A DNA stretch of 64,000 nt from contig VXBM01000137.1 in NCBI GenBank assembly GCA_013400155.1, forward strand, positions 1,080,148-1,144,147, given 5' to 3'. Position 1 is the first letter of the stretch. Every line of letters begins with the position of its first letter. Below, one piece after another: positions 1-12,300 of this stretch. This DNA comes from Helopsaltes ochotensis (Eukaryota > Chordata > Aves > Passeriformes > Locustellidae). A program made the translations under genes and the position numbers. The notes below the pieces were generated by a model. That model saw nothing but the letters and a program-made list of their open reading frames with translations, did no database searches and had not been told where the DNA came from.

Positions 1-322
1 CCATACAAATACTAGAAAACTTTTAAATTCACACCAACAATTAATGGCTTAAGTTGCATTTCAAAACTGATTGTGTATCTTTGGGTTCTGCAAGTGGAGC
101 TGTGCCACCCATTTTGTCTGTTAAGCCCATATGAATTCCGCTTTTAAACAAAGATTAAAAAATGTATTGTATAAACTGCAAAAACATTGCTTTTAATTAA
201 CACAGGCCCAAAGGGATACCGGTGTGGGACAATATTTTAAGGATTGAGTACAAATTAACTCCTTGTAGCAAAACAGCTCACTTCACTTTTTAAACTCACC
301 ACATTACATGAACACTTAAACA

Positions 323-334
323 GGTCGTACGACC
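323..334. repeat. 12-bp perfect palindrome ggtcgtacgacc
   Basis: This self-complementary dodecamer contains two CpGs in an AT-rich part of the presumed 3' UTR. No function is assigned. Confidence 0.6.
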
Positions 335-1137
335 ATGTATATATGCTTATTTTTCACATTATGCGCCTTTCACATTTAATAATGTAAATAGAACATTGAT
401 TAATTGTTCTCTTAAACAAAATCCAAGTACTTTCTCTGACAAATTTACTGTATACAGGATGAAAAATACTGATAATGAAGGGAATTGATTTGGCTTTTTT
501 TTGTTTCTATAGTGATCAATATGATCAGAAGATTTCTTCACTCACTTTTCTCTTTCATTACTTAGAAGATGACAAAAGTCACAATGAACCCAAATGGAGC
601 CAAAATGATAGGTACAATCTCCTTTCTTTCAAAATGGCAATGGATGATGAAGTATCATAATCACTACAGATAAGGGTTTGCAGGTCTGTTGTGAAATGGG
701 ACAAATTTCAACTATTTTTTTCCACTGTGAAAAAGAATAATCTATCTGCAGAGGTTACGGTTAAGAAGCAAAAAAGAATGGAATAGCAAGAAAATTATTT
801 TAAAACTCATTTACACTTTGTGGTGCATGAAATCAACTCCTTCAAATTTATACATTTCTTATACAAGTAATTTTTTTCTCAGACATATAATGCAAGTTCC
901 ACACCAATGTTGTAGTAATGAGGCTGTGGAGGTTAGGGCTGATGGTTATTTTTGTTTCCCACCAGCAGGTAAAAGAATGGCTCAGCTGACTAAACATTCT
1001 GTTTGAGTTTGGCAACAGAATGGTGACAGCTGAAAAAGTGTCGCTTCTCCAGAGTGGTGGCACTGTCTTCTTTAGGGACAAACACAGAAACAGCCTTTGT
1101 CATATTTTCCTCAGCCTTAACACAGAATAACTGCTAT

Positions 1138-1143
1138 TTTATT
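1138..1143 (-). terminator. Candidate polyadenylation signal AATAAA (distal)
   Basis: This canonical hexamer on the minus strand lies about 2.2 kb after the stop codon and beyond the inserted LTR. If it is used, the LTR becomes part of the mRNA in antisense orientation. Confidence 0.35.
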
Positions 1144-1289
1144 TGAACTCCCACCTGAATACCAAAACAAATTAAACGACAACAAGACAAACCTTTCAAT
1201 CCCAAAAGGCAGGGCCGATGAGATATTATAAAATGCATTGCATTTTACATTACATCAAAAAATTTGCATTCAGGTTAGAAAGTTTGTGG

Positions 1290-1294
1290 ATTAG
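1290..1294. repeat. LTR target-site duplication, left copy (attag)
   Basis: It is identical to 1708-1712 and directly abuts the TG start of the LTR. Confidence 0.85.
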
Positions 1295-1707
1295 TGTCCT
1301 GGTTCCGGCCAGGATAGGGTTAACCTTTGCAGTAGCCAGGCGAGGGCATGGCTAGGGCCCAGAGGTTATTCTGTAACACCTCTCATCATTGCCGGGGCGG
1401 GGGAAGGGAGTCTCTTCCCAAGAGAAGGGCTCTCTTCTGGATCAGCGCAGGGAGCATCAGGCATGTCCTGGGTTTCCGTTTGTCTCTTTCTTGTACCCTC
1501 TGTCACTAGTATTGCAGTTGTCACTGTTTTCTTATCTCATTGCTCTTTCCAGTAAGTTGTTCTTATCTCAACCCATGATCTTTACCTTTTGTGTCTCCAG
1601 TTCCCCTTTCCAGCCCTCCACAGAGAAAGATGGAGGGGGAGTGAGTGGGCTCGTGGTTTGGAAAGTCTCAGTGGGAGCACTAAATTAGGGAGTACCATTC
1701 CTAAACA
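1295..1707 (+). mobile_element. Solo ERVL-type LTR
   Basis: The element begins tgtcctggttccggccagga and ends ctaaaca. It contains the stretch ttgttcttatctcaacccat, typical of the U5 side of avian ERVL LTRs. The 5-bp direct repeat attag flanks it on both sides (1290-1294 and 1708-1712), the target-site size expected for ERVL. No internal retroviral sequence is present, so it is a recombined solo LTR. It is antisense to NCOA2. Confidence 0.85.
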
Positions 1708-1712
1708 ATTAG
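1708..1712. repeat. LTR target-site duplication, right copy (attag)
   Basis: It directly follows the CA end of the LTR and is identical to 1290-1294. Confidence 0.85.
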
Positions 1713-2512
1713 GAGTCAGCAGAAAGAAAACAGCTCAAACTCATCAATTTCTTAATAATCCAAGTCCTCAGAAACTGATGTCAGTATAGTAAAAGATTAT
1801 TCAAACCACAGTGGGCAAGGAAAAAACCAACATGCCTTAACAGTGGCCTGCTTAGTAATAGTTTTTCTAAGATTTGTTACGAAAGGATATAAACATACAA
1901 AAATCAAGAACTGGTTCCTACAGTGGCTGCATATAATATAGGTTAATTAAATGGTAATATGAGAAGAATCACAAGGCTTAGAAAATGAGAAGTCTCAAGC
2001 CTACAAATTAGGTCTAATCAAGGCATTGTGATCCTTTACAAAACACTTTTCCAGGAGACACACACGGCTAAGAAGATATCTAATTTAATACTGAAGTACC
2101 TCATTTGGAATCAACTTCACAACATGTATATCTCACAAAAATTATACAAGTAAAACACTTAAGTTTTCAACTTAAATTATTGCTTGTTTACATATAAACT
2201 GGATTTTATGTACCTTACAAAATGTCCTCGTAGTCCACACTGCTTTAAAACAATCAGAAACAGGATAGTGGTGAAGTCTGTAGTGATATCTGCTATAGGA
2301 ATTACAGGAATTGTTATTTTCCCAGCTAAGGGGATGGGAACCAGAAATTATCATGCTTTAAAGTAGGTATCTTTGATATTATGCACCAATTCTGCCACTA
2401 CCATGATCATTACATGCATTACCATTGAACTTTGCTGTTCAGCATCCAGTAACTGGCTGTGCAGATTGCTGGAAACACACCTAAAGAAATAACGAAGTAA
2501 CCTGTTTTTTAA

Positions 2513-2518
2513 TTTATT
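2513..2518 (-). terminator. Candidate polyadenylation signal AATAAA (proximal)
   Basis: This canonical hexamer on the minus strand lies about 0.85 kb after the stop codon. No transcript evidence is available; use is inferred. Confidence 0.35.
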
Positions 2519-3360
2519 AGAAAGAGTAAGATGACAGAGGTCAGGAGAGCCAGGTTAAAAAAACAGATTTGCTGATTGTTAGGAATTTAATCAAATGAGA
2601 ATGTAACCAACTTGTATGTTTGGATTCATGACTTGCATCATAAACACTACCACAAAACCCAACCAAATCACCCCTTATAAACAGCCCTCTCACAGGGTAA
2701 TTTTCAACTGTTTTACAACTTTAACCCCATTCAAAATTGGTCTGTATAATTTTCTGCATCAGTTGATCTTCTCTGACTTGCTGTCAGTGGAACATGCTTG
2801 TTGGAGGTCTCTAAATGTACCAGACGTTGCTTCTACGCCCTCCTCCACGCCTCCTCTCCGCCCCAAAATGCAGGCCTTAGTCTAAAACACCAGTTTTCAG
2901 ACAGAACTGAATCCTTTGCACCAGACTGTGTAAGCCAGGGAAAACAAAGTAAAAAGACCCCAAGGTCTAGAACTAAACAGAAACAGAACAAGAGCATGGT
3001 TGTTTTTCCTTAAATACATACATTTAAATACATTCAATCTGACATGGTTTATGAAAATTGCCTGTCAACATTTACTTTGCAGGAGAGATCTAAGTTGCAC
3101 TAAGGTGAATGCAGTGAACAGACTGAGCAATGTCTGTACGCTAGCTTCAGACTGTCAAAGAAGAGGCTGCTCTTCGGCAAGGACCCCCTGGCTCCCCGCG
3201 GGAAGGCAGGGCTGAGTCCTGTCCTGTCGGCAGCAGGCAGCCGCTGCAGCCGGCAGCTCCGCCGGGACACGACAAACAGACGCAGCTCTTCAAACTGGTA
3301 AGGGTTTGGGGCCGTAAGCCCAGTCAGCTGAAGAAAGGAGCAACCAAACCGCCCTCAGGG

Positions 3361-3372
3361 TCAGCAATATTT
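3361..3372 (-). CDS. NCOA2: NCOA2 terminal coding segment (Lys-Tyr-Cys-stop)
   Basis: The final exon contributes only AAA TAT TGC TGA, preceded by the strong acceptor cttttgcag. The KYC end after Arg is the invariant NCOA2 C-terminus, and the exon layout (split after the Arg codon) matches the known gene structure. The stop codon is at 3363-3361. Confidence 0.93.
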   Translation of the reverse strand, partial: KYC

Positions 3373-6300
3373 CTGCAAAAGAAGAGAAATGGGGGGAAAA
3401 GCGAATGAATTCTTCCTGCTGGGAAAGTGAAGATAGATAGGTCAATGAGGTCTGGGGTGCTGGAGTGCAACATCCACTGTCAACCGTGCATTACTGCAAT
3501 GCTTTCCACCTGAAATTTAATTGGAATTTATAAAGCTAAACTAGTCTTTGTTGATACAACCGACCAGTGATTTAGTTCATTTGATATCAGTGGGGATTTA
3601 ATTTCATTGCATTCTTAGGTTCTTAATTAATTCCAATTATCCTGGATGTTATAATAACTCAGGATCATTCACCTCTCGTGAACTCCAGCTGAAGGCATGG
3701 CAATAGGGTTTAAAAGAAGTCTCATTCTCAGAATATATGCAAAAATCTCTCTTAGTACTGCATCACTGTCAAAGGAAAAAACTGCCCTGGCTCACTTTCC
3801 CTTCCAATACTCATAATGAAAAAGGGAATAAAGAAGTTAAGCCAGCTTCAGCTACAGAACCCTGTAGAGATGTTTTTTACCTTATATTTAATACCCTTGC
3901 AATGTCTTTACACAAATATAGTACTAACTGGTTTCAGCTGAGTTGAATCTTTCTTATTCACAAGAACATCAGGATGTGGTTTTCACAGTTGTTTTAAGAC
4001 TACTCCTTCCAGTGGCTGCAATCTGTGCCTTTCTGTCTTCCTCTCCTTGTAAACACCTGCTCCCATGGGATGCTGTGGTCAGTCAGGTCAGAGAGTCAAT
4101 CCAGCCAAACCCATTTTCTTCCCCTCCTGGGGTTGCTTTTCACTCACATCCCATGGCTCCGGCCATGGAGCAGCTCTTCGCTCTGCCATACATGAGGAAG
4201 GCCCTGTTTGCTCAGTGCTGGTGGGCAGGCAGCTTTCTCACCAGTCCATGTACATGCTGCTAGGCTGCCTTCTGGAAGCCGCCTACACCACACTTTGGAC
4301 CTTACTGCACCTTCCTCTGCATTCCACAAGGCCTAGAAATGTTGCTTTACTGACAAAGTTAGCGTCAAGAATTATCCCGCAATGCAGGAAAGCAAGGTTC
4401 TATGTTTTGTAGATCTCCTATTCTCGATTTAGGTGGAGCTCTTTGGGTGTGACCAGCCATGGGCAGCGCTGAGTCCTGATCGTGGCTCCCCCTTCCTTCC
4501 TCACAGCACAGATCCACCACACTCACATCCCTCATGCCCTGACTAATATGGACAAACTAAATGTTGATTCCTCCTTCTAACATGCAGAGAGGCAGAGTTC
4601 AGGGACCCTGTTAGTGTTTTTCCAAGTGGAAACAAAAGTGAAAATCCAAAGATGTCCTTATTTTCAGGGTGGACATTTAGGAAATAGTATCTCCAGCGAG
4701 TTTCTAAATAAACACTCCCACTACACCAGCAACTTTAAAAAAATTATGTACTGCAAAAGTTGCACGCTAATTACGCAGCTTGAACTTTCTTAAAAAAACC
4801 TCAAGAAGTTTTGTAGGCGTAGTTTATAGCTTGGTTGCATGAAAAAAGCTGCTGTTAAACTTCTACTACAGTTCAAAGTTCAGTGAAATGTATTTATAGT
4901 GCATATAAACTGCATTTTCATTGATAGTCAGAGGTACATTAGTAGAATAAATGTAAAATCATTAAGTGCAGTCCTTTCCAAAATAATTTGAGAGGTTTGA
5001 AGAAGCTGCTTTTCTTCAGGTGAAACAAAGCTTCTCTTAGGCATTGCTACTGTCCCTCTCATTATCATGGCACTGACTCCATTATTATAATTTTACACCC
5101 CAGAGATTCCCTGCCAAAAATCATGCCACTTATTTCTTTCCACCTGCACCCTGACTTCTCTCCACCATCTCTTGTACCCTTTCTGTCACAGTCACTCTCT
5201 TTTCCTTCTCTCTTCAACAGTTATTTAAAATCTACCTCTTTTAGTCTGCTTCTGTCTCAACATCCTTATTCCCTTTCTTTCCTCAGCAGTACCTGGTATT
5301 TTCATCTCTGGCAGCCAGGCTTCTCTTAGCACATGACATTTACCTGGTTAGGGAATGCACTAAGTAGGAGGCCTTCTAGCAGCTTCCCAGTACCTAAAAA
5401 GGACCACAAGAGAGCTGGAGAGGGACTTTTAGATATAAGAAGAAATTGACGACTGTGAATGTGGTGAGGCCCTGGAACAGGTTGCCCAGACAAGTTGTGG
5501 ATGACTCATCGCTGGAAGTATTCAGTGTTTGGATGGGGCTTTGAGCAGGCTGGTCTAATGGCAGGGGGTGACCCTGTCCATAGCAGGGGGTTGGAACTAG
5601 ATATCTTTAAGGTCCCTTCCAACCCAAACCAATTTATGATTCTGTAATAATGCCTTGGTATATAACTTCTGCTAGAGTAGAATACAATTCATCTTTTTAT
5701 TAATCAAAGAGACCACGAAATGGCTGCAGAAGAGACTCTTTAGGTACAGCTCCCCCACTCTTGGAGAAAGACATTTGAATGTGTATATGAGCATGAAGGT
5801 GTGAGAAGAATTTGAGTCCAGGAAGTTTAAATACATATGAATACAAAAAAAAAAGACAGGGATACAATAAAATATATGTATGGCTACTTCTGCCTCAGTA
5901 CTTTCAAATTCTTCATTTTCACTCATGCTAATAACTTTTCAGCCAGAAGTTTCTAATTTCCCTTATTACTCAAATTCCTCTTCTTTATGAGCAGGGAACT
6001 CCACCGGCCAGGAGGTCACCGCTAGATGGCGCCTCCCCCGCGCCACTCGGCTGCCCTCAGTCTGTCCTGTCCGTCTGTCCCTCCCTCCTTCCTTCCTTCC
6101 CTGTGTCCATAGAGCAATCCTCTCCCACATTAATTACTATTATCCAGGGCGCTTGTAACTCCGTCAGTAAAAAGATACCATGTCCGCTTCAGCCACAGCA
6201 TATTCCTAGCTCTGCCGCGCCTGCACCCCATTTCTTACCCGTGCTGCATCTCCGTCCTGCTTTATCATATCCATTCCAGGCAGCTGGTTTGGAAAGAGAT

Positions 6301-9300
6301 TGCCTCCCCTCATAGCAGGATCGTTAACCTATTGGTAACAAGATATTAAGGAGAATGGATCAAAAAATATATTTGGAGGAGGGCTGGGAATTAAAAAGAA
6401 GCATTACAGACCATTACACTACTTGCATGTACCAACACCCCCACCCCTGTGACAATGCTACAGTCAAGAAAAGTGGCTGTAGAGCCAGGCACTCCTCTTG
6501 CACAGCATGTATTTCATTTATATTATTCTGCTTCACAGACAACAACAAAGATTTCATTCCTGATACCATGACCCTTATGCATATTTTACAAAGCAGGTTC
6601 CATAAATTAGGTCAGTGTTATCTGAAGAGCTCTGCTATCAAAGTTCTGAAAGCAGAAACACGTAACTACTTTCCTAACCTCAATAACACATGGCTTTGCT
6701 GCTTGCAAACCACCATACACTTTTTTCAAAGCCTGATGTGATAACATGTAGGCCAAATTTTACCAACTACTGACTTTGTTTTAACAAGACTTTTCTGTTT
6801 GTAAGCAGTGGGAGAAAGATAACATTAAATGGGAAAATGTGCAGTGGCATGCTTTCCTAAAGGATGGTCTCCATAACTTTCTGAACACAATCATAGGAAA
6901 GTATTGAAGCTGTGCATTTCTGCACAACCAAAAGGTCTGTCATGCTTAGTTATGTGGAAAGAGTAGTTTGCCAAATTTACAGCATTTCTTTCTCAGTTAA
7001 AGGATTCATCTCACCATGTAGGAACTGGCATAATATACAAAACAGAGCCCTTCCGCAAGTTTCTGAAATACTAGAAGAAACAGTTTTCCTTAGAAGTTTT
7101 ACAGGGAAAGAAAGAAACCTCTTTCTAGGAAGACTTTTTTTGAGTCAATTCTCTCTGTTACTTCCTTCAGAGTAGATTCCATTCCCTTGACCCTCCCTCC
7201 AGGCATATATAATGGTAAGATCCTGTCTCGGTCTTCTCTTGTTGAGGAAGACTGTCTTGAATTTACCACACAAAGTCTTCTCATTTCAAGTCCTCCTGAC
7301 TGTTATTTCTCTGATTTTGTCCTCCTGACTAATATTCACTGATTTTGAAAAATGCATTAGTACGCAACCACCTAAAGATTGGTTTCAAATCCTGCTAGAG
7401 ACAAGACTACAATTCAATAGGAAAGATTAAAAACTTAAAATATTTTTGCCATAGGAATTTTAAAGAAATTGAGTAAGTGCTGCAAGCCTCCTAGTGATGC
7501 TTTCTGCTTCTTGGAGAGATTTTTAAATCTGAATGTAAAAATTTGAATCAGAAGGGAAGAGAACCATGTTATTTTATTCAGAAAGATAATAGACAGCTTT
7601 GCAGCTTTATCTGCATACATTTGATGAATCCATGTTTAAAAAGTGCTTTCTGCTACTAATCAACATTCATTAGAATGTGCAAGCACAAATACCTTTTCTG
7701 ATTGTTCAGTAGACAAAGGACGGTAAAAATGAAAGCAGAAATAAAATTTTTGTGTCCTAAGTCAACAGCAGTTTTGGAACCAAAAGATGCCTCATGAGGT
7801 GATTTGCCTCATGGCACTTAGGACAGGTATGGAAAAGGAAGATGGCTCCAGGCCACTACAAAAGGAACTAAGGCATCAATGAAGTTTCTATTAAAGAATC
7901 TTTTTGCCAGTGATGATGCAAGAATCCTGAGTGACATGGTATCAGATATAAAAACCTCCAACCCAAACTCAAAAAAACAATAACCCCCCCAACTACTTTG
8001 TTATATGAATACATTTGCTTAAGAAGACCTTAAAACACTCCACATTAACTTTTCTGACTGCAAAAAAATTCGATTAGAAAAGTATGGACAAGGACAAAGA
8101 AATGGAAAGGTTTTTATAATTTTCTGAAGAAAGGTAAAGTGGTGTTATCACATATGTTAACAAATGTTTTAGAATTCCCTGCAATTAAGCAAAATTATAG
8201 TCTCCCATAAATCAAAGTTATATACAAGGTGTCTAACAAGTAAAGTTTCCTACTGCTACAGAGCTCCTTTAATCTGGTATGCTTAACAAAATCAAAATAC
8301 CATTTCAAGATAACTCTTCTTAAATGCCATGATCATTTTGGCCTGGGGAGTATTGCCCTGTGCAGATTAATACACAACTACTCTGAGTGGACTTCTAAAT
8401 AGGGGTTTATTTCGTATAGTGAAAAACCTCTTTTCTTGCACAGGCTTCAAACTGCTTCTTTGATAGCTCAGTAAATAGCACGGATCCATGATGCAAAATA
8501 AGTAACAGGCAAAACCATGGCAATGGTTTACTTTCTTGTTTACTGTGCAAACAAGAAGATGAGGACAAGGTCACGGTAAGATCTCTGAATGGTGCAACAT
8601 CAGGAAGGCTGACTTTCTTGACGCCTGGGGAAGCTGTTCTGGAGAGGAGGAATGTGCAGACATGGCAGCTAGCATTTCAGCATTCCTGGTAGCAGCCTCC
8701 TAGAAGTAGCACTACTAAGAGCAGCCTGAAGAGATTTAATGTAATTATAAGAGAGAAGACGAGAATGAGACAAGATCTCATTCCTCAAATATATCAAAGG
8801 GTCTCTAAGTCTATAATAATTACCAAGCCCATTTTGGCCACAATCTTTTTGCTTGGTGATGCTGGGAGCCCAGGTGGTAAACAAGAGAAGTTGGAGATAA
8901 CACAAGTATGATCAGATAAACACCAAACTTAATATTTCTGGATATATCTTTGTGATACAGCATAGTAGTGCCACAACGAGAGAGGAGAGAGCGCCAACAA
9001 AATCTATTTGGTACCAGGGGTAATATACCTGCTTCTCACCAGGTAAGTCAGTCCAGGCATAGCTGTTCATTATTAGGTAATAAAATCTTACTTCTGAAAC
9101 CATCCAATAGTAATAATGTTTTTACCAAAAGCTAGAACACATTTGAACCACTGTTACTCTCACTGCGGTTAGAAAGAGACAAGCATGTGAAGTTCAAATT
9201 ATGTATTATGGAACAAAAAGTGACACTGAATAAGTAAACACAAGTGTAGGTGACAGTATAAGAAAACCCCAAAGAATGAATGAAATGGCAACAGTCAGCA

Positions 9301-12300
9301 GAATTACAGAAAATAGTCATTTTGAAAACCACCAGTTACAAGAAAAAGTTTAGCAGAGTCTAGGTCAATTGCTTAATAAATATGTCAAACAGTAAAACAC
9401 TATGCCCTGAAAAATAGGAAAAAAAGGTGTCAATTTTAGTATTCAAGTATACATTTTTAGCTATTCATGTTTTTCAAGAGAGAAAATACAAAGCAGTACA
9501 GCACATTCCTGAGGACTAAAAAGTACTGTCTCGTGGCCCCATAATGGCCCCTCAGCTGTCAGCTGGCCACCTCTGACCTAGACCAGGCATAAAACATTTG
9601 CTTGCAGATGACACAGTGCCAGGGTGGTGAATCAGGAGGAAAACAGGTTACTGCTACAGAATGAGCCACAGCACTTCACTTTAACAGACGTGATCTAAGA
9701 AATGCAATTTGATGGAGATAGGAGGGAGGCAATACTTTTAGGAACAAAGAATGCAGGTTTCATCTACGTAGAATGTATTGAGGAGAAATTGGGGGGACCA
9801 TCATAAGGGTTTTAGTGCAATATTGTCATCAGAAGAACCAAGGCAACCCATAGACTGGAAGAGAAATTACATGCAGAACTTGACGCTACACAGCTTTGGT
9901 GGAGTCACTGTTAAATCACTGTCTGGTTACCCCGTTCACATTTCTAGGAGGAGGTTACAACAACGGAACTTAAAGTAGATCCAAAAAAGGGACTGATGGG
10001 CTAAAACCCAAATGTTGAGATGGATAAAGAACCTCAGCTTATTCAGCTTACTGGAAGTTAGATAAATGCTATCTTGAAAGAAGACCTTGTAGTCTAACAG
10101 GAAGGAAAAGCAGTGTGACAGCTGTGTCAGAGGAAACAGTAGCCTGCATGGAAATCTTTGAAATAAAACCAGATCTCTTTCTACAATACACTTTGTCAAT
10201 TCAAGTTCCTAGGAAAATTTGTGTAGCATGGGTGTGCTGAGAAATCAGATTGAGTCATCACCTTTAAATCCCCTTTCTTTTCTTGTTTGGTTTTACTATT
10301 GTTTTACTACACTAAATGTGTGGAATTCTATTAACTTGGGAACTAATAATAAACAAAGTATGCTATAATTGGGATTAGCAACTGGGAGTATCAGAGAAGG
10401 TGACAGATTTGGGAGTATCAAAATTACTTTGGGTCACCAATATGTAGCAGCTGTAAAAGACAAATGTGATCTGCAGCTATATCTGTCAGGGTATTTCAAG
10501 AGAAATGGGGAAGAACTAGTGTCATGCACATGGCTCTGGTGCTTAGGAAATACTCATTCAAACTAGAACAGCTGCAGGAAAGGAAAGGGAATTTAAAACC
10601 TAAGAGATTGAAAAACTGAGGTTTGTTTGGCTTACAAGAAAAATCCCACAAAAGCCGAAACTAAACAACCCAACAATCTCAAACTGACAAAAAAAAAAAA
10701 TCATGTTGATAGAATCTTCTAAAATACAAGAAAAGAAAAGAACTATTTAAGGTAAAGGACAACACTGGAAAACAGATACCGTTATCAAATTTAGGCCGGA
10801 AAAAAAGTCATTAACAAGCCATCAACATAAACAGCTTTAAACTGGAACATTATGTTATCAGGAAAAAAAGTTATAGCATTAGATGTCCATAGCAGGAGAT
10901 GTTACCTGAAGACACAAGAGGTACTTTCCTGCCACTATTTCTAAGAAAAGTCCATAATTTCAAGCCTGTGTTTTTGAACAAGCTGTGTTTTGAACAAGCT
11001 GAAGGTCAGGTTTAAAACAAATATATGGGCCTGTTAATTAAGAGGATTTTTTTGTCAAACACTTATTAATGTACTGAGAGAGTTTAACTGCAGGTTGACA
11101 AACCAAAATGCTATTTTTTCTTATTTCAGAAATCCTAAGTAGCAGGATCAAATAAGAATGAGTGTGTAAACATCCTCTCAGCAGAAAAGAACAGGTTACT
11201 TACCTGTTGGTTCAGCAACCTATTTGATACGCACCACATTACAAAAATGTGCATTTAGTGCTTGTAAAGTTCTCACATGGATAGTTCCGAAAGCTGACAG
11301 AATATTTATTGTCTGGGATTACAAACATTCTGGCAGTCCAAGAATCTTCCAAACTGCCCATGCTGGCTGCTCTCACTCTTCTCTCAAGGAAGCAGCTGCC
11401 TGCCATCCAGTTCTAGCCTCCACTGCTGGGAAAATCAGCAACTGCACTACAGACACTTACCTACTGAGAGCAGGAGTTACCACCAGCACGTGCTTCCTTC
11501 CCATGGAAGTCCAGGAGCTAGCTACAGTGCTTTCTACCTCACTGGTCACCTTGGCTATTAGAGTGCAGAGCTAAAACCAAAGCCCTCTCAACATCGACAT
11601 TTCTCAAGACAACTAGTAAGAGAAACATAATGCAGTGGACCTGAAAAACTACTGGAAGTAAAAGCAATTCCTCTAGTTGTCATCTCACATCCTTAGATTC
11701 TCACCTGCTCAGGACCCATGGAGGACAACCCTGATGTAGGCACAGAGGTCGCTGAGGTCATGCTGATCTGCCCTGTCATCTGGTTCATGTTGTTCATACC
11801 ACTTGTGTTGGTTGCCATGGATACACTGATGTTCATGTTATTGTTGTACATGCTGGTGCTTGCTTGCTGCCCAAAATGTGGTGGGGACTGTTGTGAAAAC
11901 ATGCTACAGCAAGGAATGGAAAAAGCAATGTGTCAGAATGCTGAAGCCACTAAGAAACTTTTAAAAATATATCTTAAGCTAGAATTTGTATATACCGTCA
12001 TTTATTCCAACTTTAAAGGAAAAACTAGTTTTCAGCTGCATTAATGTCTAAGGAGTCGATTTTCAAAATTTAGGGTCCCATGTCTGTGTACAAAAATGCA
12101 TGCCTTTGCGTGTGAAACTATGGCAGAGTACAAATCTGTTATGCACGTGCAAGAACAGCCAACAGCTGTCTGAAGGAGCTTTGTATATATTTTAAAGTAA
12201 TGTTTGGAGGGAGAGGAAAACACCTTTAATCTCCAGTGTTAGCACAGCACAGGACTGTTGAGCTGAAATTGTAGACGGGGTAATAAACTTTCTTTTTCGC

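Larger units (their letters stand above)
1..3360 (-). other. NCOA2: NCOA2 3' UTR (extent uncertain, runs toward or past window start)
   Basis: The sequence following the stop codon has no credible coding frame. The first ~250 nt are GC-rich with CpGs (about 3140-3290) and the rest is AT-rich. AATAAA hexamers on the minus strand occur at 2518-2513 and 1143-1138, so at least two polyadenylation points are possible. Which is used, and whether the message extends past position 1, cannot be told from the sequence. A solo LTR sits at 1295-1707 and a 12-bp palindrome at 323-334. Confidence 0.7.
3373..6238 (-). other. NCOA2: NCOA2 last intron (2,866 nt)
   Basis: It separates the 90-nt exon from the 12-nt terminal coding segment. 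It holds a CR1 LINE 3' end (5365-5648), a CTCF-like motif (6019-6032) in a short GC-rich patch, and a CT-rich stretch at about 6060-6100. The open frames around 3943-4412 show no family resemblance. Confidence 0.9.
6329..11704 (-). other. NCOA2: NCOA2 intron (5,376 nt)
   Basis: It is mostly AT-rich unique sequence. The segment 9540-10660 resembles a heavily diverged CR1 LINE, and 11190-11208 is a short hairpin. No exon-like frame with splice signals was seen. Confidence 0.9.

Noticed and set aside
1389..1688. 99-residue plus-strand frame
   Set aside because: It lies wholly inside the solo LTR, which is non-coding.
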